The position numbers and the translations under genes are program-made. The notes under the pieces are model-generated. The model was not told the origin of the DNA. It did no database searches and saw nothing but the letters and a program-made list of their open reading frames with translations. 64,000 nucleotides of DNA from Apricaphanius iberus (lineage: Eukaryota; Chordata; Actinopteri; Cyprinodontiformes; Aphaniidae), in assembly GCA_028564705.1 (NCBI GenBank), contig JAPXFQ010001502.1, positions 460,001 to 524,000 on the forward strand, given 5' to 3'. Below are positions 41,894 to 54,049 of this stretch, in pieces. Every line of letters starts with the position of its first letter. Position 1 is the stretch's first letter.

Positions 41894-42299
41894 AGGGTTC
41901 CTACAAGGTCTTAAAAAACCTTAAAAGCATTGAACTTATAAATTTGGACATAATACCTTAAAGAAGACTTTGAAAAGTCTTAAATTTGTGCGTCTTAAAA
42001 TGTGTGCTTTATTTTACTTCGAAATACTCAATGTGAAAAAAGCGTAATAAATGTTAAATTTTACATTGTTGGCCAAATTCTCTTGTGGCCTATTGATATG
42101 TTCTGATTTTTCCCACCTCTGCTTTGCTTTTTCCACATTTCTCTGAGATATAAATTAACACAAGTTCTAGGTTGTTGTTTTTTTTACCTCTACCAGTAGA
42201 GCTGTTAAATAGGCCATGAAATGGGTATTATTATTATTTTTTATATCAATGGTCTTAAAAAGACTGGAATTTAACTTAAAGAAACCTGCAGGAACCCTG
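41894..42299. mobile_element. ~400-bp MITE with AGGGTTCCT ends
   Basis: The left end AGGGTTCCTACAAGGTCTT and right end (minus strand AGGGTTCCTGCAGGTTTC) are inverted repeats. The interior is rich in AGTCTTAAA words. No coding frame. Superfamily not assigned. Confidence 0.55.
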
Positions 42300-42579
42300 T
42301 TAATGTGTCGTAACGGCCTAGTCAAAGTACAGACCCAAATCCAACTGAGGATTCATAACAAGATGGATGCTTTTGATCCAATCTGAGATGTTTGTTGTAA
42401 AAGGAAGGACACATTTGTGCAAAGATTGTAGAGACAAAACCTTCCAGCTGCTACTACAGCTAATTGTACAGACTCAGACGGTCTGAATAAAAATGGACGC
42501 AACACTTTTCAGATGTTTATTTCTAAAGATTTACAAACAACTGTATACTTTTTTATTTGTTTTACAGTAATGATGTAAT

Positions 42580-43515
42580 GTGACACATAAAGTCGAAGGC
42601 TATGATTGTCATTCATATATTACAAGAGTTCTGATGAATATAAACAAGAGAGATCACATTTCTTCTGTTTTAGCTTCTCTCCATTGGCTCCCTGTTAAAT
42701 CCAGAATAGAGTTTAAGATCCTCCTTCTTACTTATAAAGCCCTTAATAATCAAGCTACATGTACATCAGAGATTTGATTGATCTTGTAGTTATCAGGCTC
42801 CTCTCCTGTGGAACCAGCTCCCAGTTTTAGTCCGTGAGGCAGATACTCTGTCTGTTTTTAAGACTAGGCTTAAAACCTTCCTTTTTGATAAAGCTTATAG
42901 TTAAAGTGGCTTAGGTTATCCTGAGCTATTTTTGTAGCTATGCTGCTATAGGTTTAGACTGTTGGAGGACAGACTGACCATTTTTCTTCTCTCTTCTACT
43001 TCTCTCTCCTACTACTCTCCAGATATATTTTTTCTGCTGTTATTGTGATTGTTAACCCAGTTTTCTCTCAGTATTTTTCTACCCATAGAAGCTCCACATG
43101 GTCTGGTACCCTGCTCAACTATAATGCCCCCTGCTGGATGAGGAGCGTTGGTCCAGATGATGCTCTAAATGACCAAGCATCCTCCATTCTGTCTCTTTTC
43201 TGTCTTCTCAGACCCCCAGACGGTCGTAGCAGATGATCGCTTGTACTGAGCCAGGTTCTGCCGGAGGTTTCTTCCAGTTAAAGGGGAGTTTTTCCTCTCC
43301 ACTGTCGCTACATACTTGCTCAGTATGAGGGATTCCTGAAGAATTGCTGTCGTTGGAGTCTGCATGATCCGGGAACAACCTGTTGATGACTTATCGCAAT
43401 CTGCTGGGATTCCCTACACAGGAAACTTTTAGCTGTTTGGAATGTTTGTATAATTGTATTGAGATGACTTTTGTTGTGAATTGGCGCTTTATAAATAAAA
43501 GTGAATTGAATTGAA
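42580..43515 (+). mobile_element. 5'-truncated L2/Maui-like LINE
   Basis: The plus-strand translation shows the end of the L2 reverse transcriptase protein, with SVLASLHWLPVKSRIEFKIL then, after a frame disruption, PLLWNQLPVLVREADTLSVF and a stop. A ~600-bp 3' UTR and the GTGAATTGAATTGAA tail follow. It is shared with 22745-23137 and is a non-autonomous relic. Confidence 0.85.
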
Positions 43516-44282
43516 AATAATGAATTTATTGTTTTGTTGCTGAAAACAGCCATATGAGCAAACAGATCTCATCCCCTTGTGCTCTTTTTTAGAGCAAAAA
43601 GAAATACTTTTTATTGATTATTAATTCAAAAACGTTCTAAAAGAGCACAAACTGTGTACATTTCTCTTGAAGAAAAGGTATAATTTCTCTATTCTAGTTG
43701 AGCTAGCTCTACAGGATTAAAGCCAGCCTGTCTCACTAACAGGATGTCAACCAGCTGTAGCCGCCGCCCCACCAGGATCTGGAGGTTTCTATTGATCTTT
43801 TCTCTCTCCCCTCCTCTCATCTCGCTACAGCGGAGGCTGCCGCTGGACTATACGTCTCTGCTCCTCAAACATAAACAGTGATGGCATCAAGTTTGACTGC
43901 AGAAAACTGAGCAGAAAAAAAAAAAATTAAAGGGTTTTCCGGATGGAGGAACGTATTCATTCGATTCCCAGATAGAAGCTCTTGTGTAGAAGCATCTGTG
44001 TTAATGCATCAGGCTTAAAGTTCAAATAACTTAACACGATTTTAAACATGAAGAAAAGTGTCAGAGCCCTGCGAGAAAAAAAAATATATAAATGGAAAGG
44101 GGTTAACCAAAAATCGAATGTAATAGGTAAATATAATGAAGAAATTAAAGATATATTCATAAGATTACCTCAAGAACAAAACGTTACAAGACATAAGCAG
44201 TTACTTTCTGGTCAAAGTTACAAATGACACAATAATCCTCTATCATAAGTCATTGTGTGAACAAAAAAAACTTGGAACTTGT
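43516..44282. other. Intergenic segment, nothing recognised
   Basis: There are no frames with family resemblance and no inverted termini. A short CpG-bearing patch near 43750-43850 has no promoter motif that I can support. Confidence 0.4.
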
Positions 44283-45188
44283 GTTGTTCTGGCCAAAAGT
44301 TTTGAGAATGACACAAATATTAGTTTTCACAAAGTTTGCTGCTAAATTGCTTTAGATCTTTGTTTCAGTTGTTTCTGTGATGTACTGAAATACAATTACA
44401 AGCACTTCATACGTTTCAAAGGCTTTTATCGACAATTACATGACATTTATGCAAATAGTATTTGCAGTGTTGGCCCTTCTTTTTCAGGACCTCTATAATT
44501 AAACTGGGCATGCTCTCAATCAACTTCTGGGCTAAATCCTGACTGATTGCAAGTGACTTTGCCCCAGTCCTCAGCAGTCCATTCACCAAACTTTCTGCAG
44601 AAGATCAATCTGTCCCTGATGTTTTATTTTGGGAGAGAAGTGGCTTCTTTGCTGCCCTTCTTCACCAGATCATCTTCCAAAAGTCTTTGCCTAATTGTGC
44701 GTGCAGATGCGCTCACACCTGCCTGCTGCCATTCCTGAGCAAGCTCTGCACTGGTTGCACTCCGATCCTGCAGTTGGATCCTCTTTAGGAGACGATCCTG
44801 GCGATTACTGGACTTTCTTGGATGCCATGAAGCCTTCTTAACAAGAATTGAATCTCTTTTCTTGAAGTTCTTGATAATCCTATAAATTGCTGATTTAGGT
44901 GCAGTCTTAGTAGCCACAATATCTTTGCCTGTGAAGCCATTTTTATGCAACGCAATGATGGCTGCACGCGTTTCTTTGCAGGTCACCATGGTTACCAATG
45001 GAAGAACAATGATTTCAAGCATCACCCTCCTTTTAACATGTCAAGTCTGCCATTCTAACCCAATCAGCCTGACATAAAGATATCAGTACATCACAGAAAC
45101 AACTGAAGCAAAGATCTAAAAGCAGTTTAGCAGCAAACTTTGTGAAAACGGATATTTGTGTCATTCTCAAAACTTTTGGCCAAGACTG
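44283..45188 (-). mobile_element. Internally deleted Tc1-like transposon
   Basis: Both ends carry TTGGCCAAAAGTTTTGAGAA-type inverted repeats extending about 55 bp, with a flanking TA on the right. The minus-strand frame 45025-44624 encodes the N-terminal DNA-binding half of a Tc1 transposase (ETRAAIIALHKNGFTGKDI... and SARTIRQRLLEDDLVKKG). At about 0.9 kb, against about 1.6 kb for a full element, the DDE catalytic region is largely absent, so it is non-autonomous. Confidence 0.85.
44624..45025 (-). pseudogene. Tc1 transposase, N-terminal helix-turn-helix part
   Basis: A 133-codon frame covers the paired helix-turn-helix region: GFTGKDIVATKTAPKSAIYR and SATSAELAQEWQQAGVSAS. It stops before any DDE motif. 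The frame is intact over this part, so decay is recent or the loss was by internal deletion. Confidence 0.8.
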
Positions 45189-45524
45189 TAGGTTACATTC
45201 GACCATGGCTCTGTAATAACAGAGAATTTGTCATATAGAACTTTTGGTATTTAATGATATTTCTCATAAATTTTAACAAGAAATACTTTAATCTACATGC
45301 CACTGTCAGCTGAGACAATCTGTCCTCACATTGGTTCTGAATGGGCAACCCAAAACAGTTGATGTAGCTTTATTTAGTTGTTGGATGCGGGCATTGACTC
45401 AGATGATGAAAGGTGATAATTGGTCATATGAGATGATTAAGTGTGAAGGATAGAGCTGGGTATCGATTCAAATATCGAAAATCCATTGATTTCGATTCTC
45501 AAGAGTTAGAAGCGATATTCTAGC

Positions 45525-46030
45525 ACAGGGGTCTGCGGCCTTTACATTCCAAAGAACCTTTTTGCACTCAATCCAGCTAAATAAAACTCATTTAGAGCCG
45601 CAGACGTTACATGACCTTTGGAAAAAATGTACTTAAAATGTGTTGCCATTTATAAAGAGCCACAATTTTATTTCGATATTTAGGTGTTAAGAGAGAGAAC
45701 AAAATAAAACTTTATCAGAAAGTGGATGGATTAATTTTATTCTACGAGCTTTTGATATTTGTGGCAAATTATGGAAACATATTATGTAATTATGTAAGAA
45801 CACAGTATAAAACATAATGACTACAAAAATTATAAAAAATATTGTTACTTTTACTGTCATTCTGTCATGGAAATTCAAAGAAATTATTCAAAGAAAAACA
45901 CAAAACACTCTGTAAGATCTCAAATTGTTACAAAAAAAGAAAAAAATATATTTTTCGGTTTGTTATTATTTTTAACCAAAGTTCCTGACAGACATTTTGA
46001 AAGGTCTAAAGAGCCACTTGCTGTTCATTC
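45525..46030. mobile_element. hAT-like MITE, one end recognisable
   Basis: It begins CACAGGGGTCTGCGGCCTTT, with AAGAACCTTTTTGCA and TCTAAAGAGCCACTTG further on. These are hallmarks of a fish hAT repeat. The matching right terminus has been lost or diverged. Confidence 0.4.
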
Positions 46031-46034
46031 ACAT

Positions 46035-47100
46035 GATTTCTTCCACGACGAGATGTCCTTTTAACCGGAAACTTTATCTTAAAACCCGCAGCAGAGTAGA
46101 GATGTTTATCTTCAGTTGTCTCTAAAAAAATGTATATTCAGTTTTTTCTTTCAATAATTATCTTTTTTTCTTCCTTGATGCGAAACAAAAATACCAACAT
46201 GTATGTCTTTTCATTCTTCTAAAGTACAGCCTTCTCTCCAGCCATCTAGATTCATTAAAAACGTGGTGAAAGGTTCCCTTCATCTTTGTTTTTTTTTTAC
46301 ATTTACAAGATGGCAGACACTCAGGAATGTTTTGTTTATCATTAGAGCAAACAAATGATGCATGAGGAACCAAGCTGAGCAGGCTGTTCAAAGGCCCCTC
46401 CTTTTCACTTTATCACCTTCATACATCTCTAAAGTTCTGCGTTGCTGCATTATTTCCTGTTCTGAAGTGGAAGAGTCTGTTCCTGCCCCGCACAGGTGGG
46501 TCCAGTTTTATTACTTACACTCGGGCTTATCATTTTACGATGTAACAACTAATATTTCAGAGCTGATTAAATGTTTATAATCTCAGGATTTCTACCTTTA
46601 GTTGTTTAAAATGGCTGAAAATATTCCTGCTGGAGAGGTATTAGTATGCATGTGCATCAATTTATGTGTGAAATAAAAAAAAAAAGCATTTTCAGTCTGT
46701 CCTGTAAGTTTCTGGAGCCTCCAGACGAGTCGGCTCATCAGATAATAAACATTTACTTGGTTACTGAATACTCAATGAAATCATCTTCCTACTGCTTCAA
46801 CATGGTTCACACCTTCATTCATGTTTTAGAAATACATTGAGTTGTTTGTTTATCATAAGCAGAACAGGGAATCAGTCAGAGTGGCTCTTCTGGACGGACT
46901 GGTGTACAGTCAAGTTCTTCTGCCAGAGGCAAGTTTATGCAATACAAGTTGAGCATTAGAACAACGTGAAAAGAAAATCAGCTTTAATACGCAAATCATG
47001 TTTAGACTTAATGAGATGTGCTTAGTTAAAAAACAAGAATATGTGCCGAGTTGTGGTGAAGGTTTAATCCGGCAGCAAGGGCGGAGGAACTTGGAGCATA
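46035..47100. other. Intergenic segment, nothing recognised
   Basis: Short frames only, with no family resemblance. No RNA gene or element termini were seen. Confidence 0.4.
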
Positions 47101-47144
47101 AAGCCTGGTTCACACCAACATTTTCTGTGACCATCAGATTCTGC

Positions 47145-47605
47145 TGCGCTGTGTCGTTAATTCCTCCATAGGTCACCACATAGGGATGGGTAAGTTTCGG
47201 TTTTATCCGATACCGGTGCCAAACCGGTACTTTTGAAACAGTGCCGGTGCTTAAACGGTGCTCGAAAGGGTGCTTAAATAATGGAAAATATTTTTAGTAC
47301 GGTTGTTAAACTATTAAAAATTGGGATCTAATTAATTGCAGGGTAGCTGTGAAATAATCACCATTCCTAAATATGACCAAAAAAACTTTTATCTTCAGTG
47401 TAAATAAATGACAAATCTAGATGCAGTAAATTCTAGGAATTAATCGACCCGCGTTGGTGCATTAAATTTAACAGCTTTTTATCTCTGGGGGAAAAAGTAC
47501 AGAAATAAGGCACCGAAATGTGTGCTGCTGTTCGGTCTGGTTCCTACCGTTAATGTCAGAACCGCTGTCTCATTAATTCCTCCATAGGCCACCAGTTGTG
47601 ACAGT
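47145..47605. repeat. Repeat flanked by a ~30-bp direct duplication
   Basis: TTAATTCCTCCATAGGTCACCA (47158-47179) is repeated as TTAATTCCTCCATAGGCCACC near 47574-47594. Between them is a GATACCGGTGCC-rich hAT-like block starting ATAGGGATGGGTAA. The duplication is longer than any transposon target site. Confidence 0.45.
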
Positions 47606-47689
47606 AGATGCTCCTATAGTAATATGTGACGGCTTGATCACACAAGAAAGAAAGAATTTCAGAGGATTGAACGTTTTGTTCAGGTGAAA

Positions 47690-48310
47690 AGATAAGTTGT
47701 AAAATTCACAATTTTTTGAGTATAAAGGTGTCCTAAGGAGTCGGACAGCGGCTGAGAGGTCAGCTGTTTTAACCGTTTACATATCCTATCATATCATCAT
47801 ATTTACCATAAAAAATTATCACTTCAATCAAAAATTACTTTTTCAATCATTGAAAAAACTTTTTAAATACAAAATATATATATATATATATATGAGACAA
47901 AAACATTGCATTTGAATGTTTTCTTTATTGAAAATGTTTTATTTCATTGAAGTAATCTGTTTTTTTGTTTGGGGCATATTATGGGTACAAAATTTGTGTC
48001 CTTATAATTATTATTATTATTTTAAACAAATTATTTTTACTACAACATTTCCACACAGGATGCTGGGAGATGACGGTCCTTATAATTCAATCAAAAACTT
48101 TCTTCAAAAAGAAAAACTTAAATAAAATAAAAACTTTTTCAATCAAATAGAGTGTTTAAATTAGTTTTTTTTTTAGTCATAACTATATTTTTGCATTCAA
48201 AAACTTTTTTTTCTTTGATTTAAAATGTTTTTGGATTGAAATGTAGATCTGTTTTTGCTCGAAAATATATTTTTTGATTGAAGCAACTTTTTTTATTGAA
48301 TAATAAAGAC
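47690..48310. repeat. AT-rich repeat with TTGAAAAAGTTTTT palindromic words
   Basis: Inverted words of the type AAAAACTTTTTCAATCAAA recur on both strands, and a (TA)n tract lies at about 47872-47894. It may be a non-autonomous element, but the termini are not clear. Confidence 0.35.
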
Positions 48311-48839
48311 ACAAATGTACCTCCATGAAACTCCTGTAATTCAAAAAAATAAACGCAAGTGCTATTTTGAACAAATCTAGGCACATGAAAAAACATTTTC
48401 CAGCTGCTTTTTCATGACAAAAATAAAATAAAGAGGTGGATAAAAGCACTTGTACTGAGCTCCAAGATTTAACTTATATTTCTACTTCAAAAAATATTAC
48501 TTGAAAATAAAAAGTATGAGGGGATCAAACCACCTAATTACTCAAAAATGTAAGACAATGCAAAAACACACTACCCACCTCAGTATTATAATTATGGAAA
48601 AAAGGAATTTTTTAAGATGATATTTTGTTCTTTTATTGCTGATTAGAAATCAATGAGAAACTGGAGGATTCAGCTATAGACTCACATTTTTCTTACACAA
48701 AACTGTAAATTCTCTAGAAGATACAAATGAAAGCTTTGTGATATCTCTTTAAGACTACATTTTCCTCTGGCTAGTCTTAAACTCCAAAAACAGTTATGGA
48801 AAATTACGGTGGGAGACTGAGAAACGGTCATATATATAT

Positions 48840-49255
48840 TTATATATATTACTTTAAACATGAACTTTTAATGATTAACTTGATTAACTTGGTTAATCTG
48901 AGATAATGTTGGCCGTTGTTGGTGGACCCAAGTCCCGTGGTGGGCGCATACTCTCATTTTCCATTTGCGTTTAACTCATTTTATTTATTGCTTTATTCTT
49001 AATCTTTTGTAGGGTCATCCGTTTTATTTTCTTCTACTGTGAAGCACTTTGTGACGTATATCTGCAAAAAGGTGTTAAATAAATTACAATTACATACAAA
49101 TTATTTTTGTTGAATAGCAATTTCAAAAAACTGAAATTCTAATGCAGCTCTTAATTTGATTTCATGAGTTACTTCATAAAGTATTAATATGATACATTTT
49201 GATATATGCTGAAAAGTGTTTTTAATTTACATATCACATATATTCAGATGTGTTT
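48840..49255. repeat. Copy 1 of a block present three times
   Basis: It contains GACCCAAGTCCCGTGG, GTGAAGCACTTTGTGACG and CTTAATTTGATTTCA, in the same order as in 52700-53345 and, in part, 56225-56810. The GTGAAGCACTTTGTGA core resembles a LINE 3' tail, but similarity extends on both sides of it. Confidence 0.5.
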
Positions 49256-49268
49256 ACAGTGTATTCTT

Positions 49269-49560
49269 CTAACAAAGCAAAGGGGGAATATATATGACCA
49301 CCACTTTCACCTTTATCTTCCAAGCCTTTTCTAGCTCCTCTCTGAGCCCTTGGTATTTCTCAAGTTTCTCATGTTCCTTTTTCTTGATGTTAACATCACT
49401 TGGTATTGCTACATCCACCACAACGGCTTTTCTCTGCTCTTTATCAACCACCACAATGTCCGGTTGGTTACCATTCTGTCTGTCTGGATCTGGAGGTCCC
49501 ACAGGATCTTTGCTCGGTCATTCTCCACCATCTCTGAAGGTGTTTCCCACTTAAAGTCCA
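49269..49560 (-). mobile_element. C-terminal fragment of a non-L2 LINE protein
   Basis: The minus-strand frame holds QPDIVVVDKEQRKAVVVDVA and KKKEHEKLEKYQGLREELEK, the C-terminal domain of a fish non-LTR retrotransposon polyprotein. Upstream reading frames (ETPSEMVEND, AKILWDLQIQTD) extend it to about 49560. There it meets L2 reverse transcriptase sequence of the same orientation. The clade is not assigned. Confidence 0.7.
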
Positions 49561-52290
49561 GGGCAACAAAAAGTGTAGACATGCCTGTAATCTACCTAAC
49601 TGATTGGTTTCATCAGGTTTTATGGATAAATATAATTGTGTATCATCAGCATAACTGTGGAAATTCATACCATGTCGTCTAATTATTTTACCGATTGGAA
49701 GCTTTTATATAGTAAACAGAATCGGTCCAAGCACAGAACCCTGTGGTACTCCACAAGTAACCCTTGAGTGTGAATAAGATTTATCATTGACATGAACAAA
49801 CTGGAATCTGTCGGACAGATATGATTTAAACCAGCCTAGTGCTGTTCCCTTGATCTCTACAACATGTTCAAGCCTTTCTAAGAGAATATAATGAATAACT
49901 GTGTTAAAAGCAGCACTGAGATCTAGCAAGACTGAAACAAGGGCTGTTTCAGTGCTATGATGAGCTCTAAAACCTGACTGAAATTCCTCAATTCCTTGCT
50001 GTTTAGATGCTCACATACTTTTCTCAAGAATTTTGGATAAGAAAAGAAAGGTTAGATATAAATCTGTAGTTAGCTAAATTATCTTGATCCAGGGAGGGTT
50101 TCTTAAGTAAAGGTTTAATTACAGCAACCATAAATTCCTGTGGCACATATCCATTTCTTAAAGATACATTCATCCTGTCTAGAACAGGGCCAGTAACCAG
50201 GGGGGACACTTCTTTAAATAATTTGGTTGGTATTGGGTCTAACATACAAGTTGAGGGTTTAGATGAAGCTAATATTTGTGATAATTCTGAAAGTTCAACA
50301 GAATCAAAATGGTACAGAGCAGATTTGCTTCAGGAAAAAGCTTTTCTGCCTGATTTGTGCGACTAGTGCATTTCAGGCAGGACTGAAAAAGTGCTCTGCA
50401 TTTCATGTCTCTCGCAGAAATCTCAACTACAGCTTCAAGTCGTACAGTAACACCCAATCAGCAGAGTGATGTCAGTGATGCTGGGACTGAATGGAGTCAC
50501 TGCATCAGCAGGACATGTGAACTGATAAACACCGTGGCTAATCACCCTGAGCTACATGACAGCAACTGTTTTCTATACAGATACAGGAATAAAGAAATAA
50601 ACATTATAAAGAGGTTAAACTATTTAGACAGGAATGCTCTTAAGAGGTTTGTGGGTGGCTCTTAAAACAGCCATTGTGACCCGGTAATGTCTCCACCAAA
50701 GCACGTCCCGCGCCGCTCACATATAAACTTTTACTAACAGCAGACACATGGAAAGCCGCACAGCTTGGTAGTTGGAGTGGTGGCGGGGCAAAGCTTGGAC
50801 CTTCTCGGCACAAACTGGGCGAGGAGGGTGTTTATTTATCCCTCTACTGCTGCTCGACTGGGTCTACCCCCGCAGCAGCGGTCTCAACATTTAACGTGGT
50901 CAGCTCATAGACCGGAGTCCACTGGGGGGACGGAGGAGGGAGGGAGGAGGAGGCCAGCGGGTCCCGGCCAGGATACTTCCATATTTCCGGATCGCGCCCG
51001 TGAAAACAGCATATTTTAAAGCGCGGCCAGTTCGCTTTGGACACGCTTCAAGGTTTGAATGTGCAAGCGACCAGCTAGGTATGGAAAGGCAGACAGGACA
51101 ATATCACGTGAAATTTTGTGTGCTTTTCACATGTAAACAACACGTATACAACGCGCAAACAACACGTAGGGGCGTGTCACGCTTTTTGGTAGCGTCATTG
51201 CATTCAGTGTGTAAGCACGGTAAGTGTGTAGAGCACCATTTTTTCTCCAGTTTCCTAGTATTCTGCTTTAAAGTACGCAACTCTGCACTAAACCAGCCAA
51301 CCTCTTATGGCTGATTACCTTCTTTTTTAAGGGGGCTACTGTGTCTAGCGCTAAACGCAGTGAGGAAGTAATACTTTGAACCAGACCATCAATTTCTGAA
51401 GGGTTAGTGTTGGAATTACTGCCGTCCACTGTGGTATTCTGGGACAGTCAAGGAAGCAAGAATGGAACAGATTATTTAAAACTTGTTCCACCATTGTCTG
51501 ATAAAGTTCTACTGTAATTAAATTTTCTTTCAGATTTGGGAAGGACAAGTAAAATAAAATAAAAAAAAATGGTCAGATAGGACTGGGTTATGTTGGAGGA
51601 CTGTTACTTCCTCACACTCAATGTCGTATGTCAGTACAATGTCTAAAGTGTGCTGACCCGGGAGGGTGGGTCCCTTCACTTTCTGAGATAAAACCAATTA
51701 AGTCTAAGATAACATTAATGGCTGCAGTTAGGCTATCACTTTTAGTGTCCACGTGAATATTGAAATCCCCTGCTATAGTTACCTCATCAATGTTTAATCT
51801 TTAATCAGCTAAAAAAAATTTGTGATCTGGTCCAAGAATTGAGAGTAAGGGCCTGGTTGGACGATATAAAACCTCAGACAAAAGTGGTTTTAATGTTTTG
51901 CAACTTGGATGAGGAAAAATTAAGGAATAGATGTTCAAAAGAGCTGTAGCTACTAATTGTCTAAATGAAAGATGGTTGCAACTCCTCCTCGTCCAGCACT
52001 TCTAGGAATGTGAAAATTTAAACTATTGGAAGGAGTTGAGTCATTTATACTTAGAAACCTGGCTGCAGCAAGAGGATTTTGTGATAGGCATAATGAATCT
52101 GTTTTATTATCATATATTAAGTAATTTACTAATAAAGTAATTGAAGAGAGGGATCTTATGTTTAGTAAACCAAATCTAACTGCCGTATTTTTTTGTTTAG
52201 TTAAGGATGTATTTATTTCAATTAGATTTTCATAATTTGATTTTATTGGGTTAAATTTTAATCTATTTGATTTTGGCCGTGGCAAGATAC
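49561..52290 (-). mobile_element. L2/Maui-like LINE, broken and interrupted
   Basis: Minus-strand reading in order: an endonuclease start (FGLLNIRSLSS and FHIPRSAGRGGVA, 52285-51953), antisense endonuclease text to about 51240, and reverse transcriptase pieces ([47 protein letters not shown], the catalytic YADD box). Stops and frameshifts occur throughout. About 50315-51235 does not read as L2 and is probably an insertion. The 3' end is replaced by another LINE's C-terminus. Confidence 0.8.
50315..51235. other. GC-rich insertion within the L2 element
   Basis: The stretch interrupts the L2 reading between endonuclease and reverse transcriptase. It has a GC- and CpG-rich core (about 50700-51010) in otherwise AT-rich DNA. 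It contains frames of 65-104 codons, none with a recognisable family. Clear inverted ends or LTRs were not found. Confidence 0.35.
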
Positions 52291-52344
52291 TGTGTCAATG
52301 AGGTACTGAGTGGGTAACAGTACAGACGCTGCAGAGAGGTGGGT

Positions 52345-52790
52345 TAAACTACGACTCTTTTTCCTGATCTGGATCCTGGTTTGTCAGGACTAATAAATCT
52401 GTCCAGATTCCTAGAAAAAAGAGCTGCTCCATCCAAAGTGGAATTAGTTGCCGTTTTTCCGGATGAGGCAAGCTTTTCCCCAAAAGGTCGTCCGGTTATC
52501 AATTTAGCCCATGTTGTTTCCTCGTTGCCTGTTCCAGGTTGCCATATGGCTGTGGTATTCCCAAGTTTTTCACATTTTGGAATATTAAAAATGTTCATTT
52601 AATTTATCTGGGGACTTTTGTGATTTTTTTGCCAATGTTATCCATGTTTTTGCCCCTCCCTCTGTTTGACATCCATCATAAAAAGTGTTCTCAATATATA
52701 ACTTAGAAAAGCTAATAATTAACTTGATTAACTCCTGAATGCCGCCTGATAAAAGAACGTTCCTGTTGGACCCAGAAACTTGTTTCAAGT
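52345..52790 (-). pseudogene. Possible LINE ORF1/5' region remnant
   Basis: Two overlapping minus-strand frames (ETTWAKLITGRPFGEKL; GGIQELIKLIISFSKLYIEN) lie directly upstream of the L2 endonuclease start in the same orientation. They may be the element's first open reading frame. Related text (KKSQKSLDK) recurs at about 53235 and 56690. Confidence 0.35.
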
Positions 52791-53345
52791 CCTTTGGAGG
52801 TGGCAGACTCTTTTTGCCTGTTCAAAAAGCCTTTACAGACTTGTTTTTTTAAATTTCTTTTACCTCATTTTATATCTTGCTTTGTACCTAACCTCTTTTG
52901 TACAGACTTGCATTTTATTTTACTCTATTGTGAAGCACTTTGTGACGTTTATCTGAACGAAGGTACTGTATAAATTACAGTGATGAACTAATTATTTTTG
53001 TTGATGTATCTTAGCACAGGAAGAGAAAAAGTAACTTCCTATATATTTAATGCAGATCTTAATTTGATTTCACAATTCAATTATTTCATTATATAGTATT
53101 ATATAGATACATTTAAAATATGATAAAACGTTAATTAATTTATAAATTGTATATATTTTCTTTCTTTTTTCCCCCAAGTTTTTGTAAGAGAATATCATAA
53201 AAAAACAATATCTTTTTTCTTTATCTAGGGACTTTTGTGATTTTTTCCCCCCCAATGTTATTCTTCTCTGGCAGAAATATTATCTAGAACCTGTTCTGGG
53301 GAAATAGGATGATAGTATGAGGAGAATATTTATTATGTCTTTATC
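52700..53345. repeat. Copy 2 of the three-copy block
   Basis: It parallels 56225-56810 over about 550 bp, including GCAGACTCTTTTTG, AAAAAGCCTTTACAGACTTG, ATCTTAGCACAGGAAG, GGACTTTTGTGATTTTTT and AATAGGATGATAGTA in the same order. The offset is about 3.44 kb. Confidence 0.65.
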
Positions 53346-53356
53346 TTAATTTTTTA

Positions 53357-54045
53357 TTGGATTTTACAAGCAAAAAAACAACAACACCACACACAATAAC
53401 TCCTTTAAACCTACACGCATTCACATACACTCATTCATTTTCAATAAAAGAAACTCACATTAAGACTTACACTAAACAAATCACAAAATTATATAATGTA
53501 AAATGTCACCTTATCAATATGGCCCCCCATGGTTCAGAATATACTGGAGGCGCTCCAAGGAAGCAGACCGTAGTCTACTTCCTTAGTACCCCCCCACCCC
53601 AGAAGGATTTCCAGATTAAGACTTCACATATACATTCAAAAAGGGACAATAACACCATCATCATTGGTGTAAATGATATTGAATGTAGTGATAACAATAA
53701 CATACCTTCAATAACTATTTCTACCACCATACCAAAAAGGATAACAGAAGAGCTGATCTATAAATCATGTGTCTATATATTTCATCAAATGATTCCAGGT
53801 TTCTTCCCATTTGTACATATTTACAGAGTTTATATTATTACATTTATTAATTCATTAAGCCAACTTTTGATACCTGGAACAGATGGTTTTTTCCATTCTT
53901 TGAGGATCATACTTTTAGCCAGCACTGTCCTAAGATCCAGAGCAGATCTAAGAGAGTGTTGCAGGTTCTGTGTATTTACTGAACGCCCAATCAGAATATT
54001 TATTATGTCTTTAAATGGTAAATATAAATTAATTTTCTAGTAGTT
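53357..54045 (-). mobile_element. L1-like LINE 3' fragment
   Basis: The minus-strand translation contains NILIGRSVNTQNLQHS, TVLAKSMILKEWKKPSVPGI and KSWLNELINVI, then stops. This resembles the end of an L1 ORF2 protein. A 227-codon plus-strand frame across the same DNA is its antisense shadow. Confidence 0.5.
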
Positions 54046-54049
54046 ACAG

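Noticed and set aside
53357..54040. A 227-codon plus-strand open frame
   Set aside because: The translation is low-complexity and unlike any family, while the opposite strand reads as the end of an L1 ORF2 protein; treated as antisense shadow.
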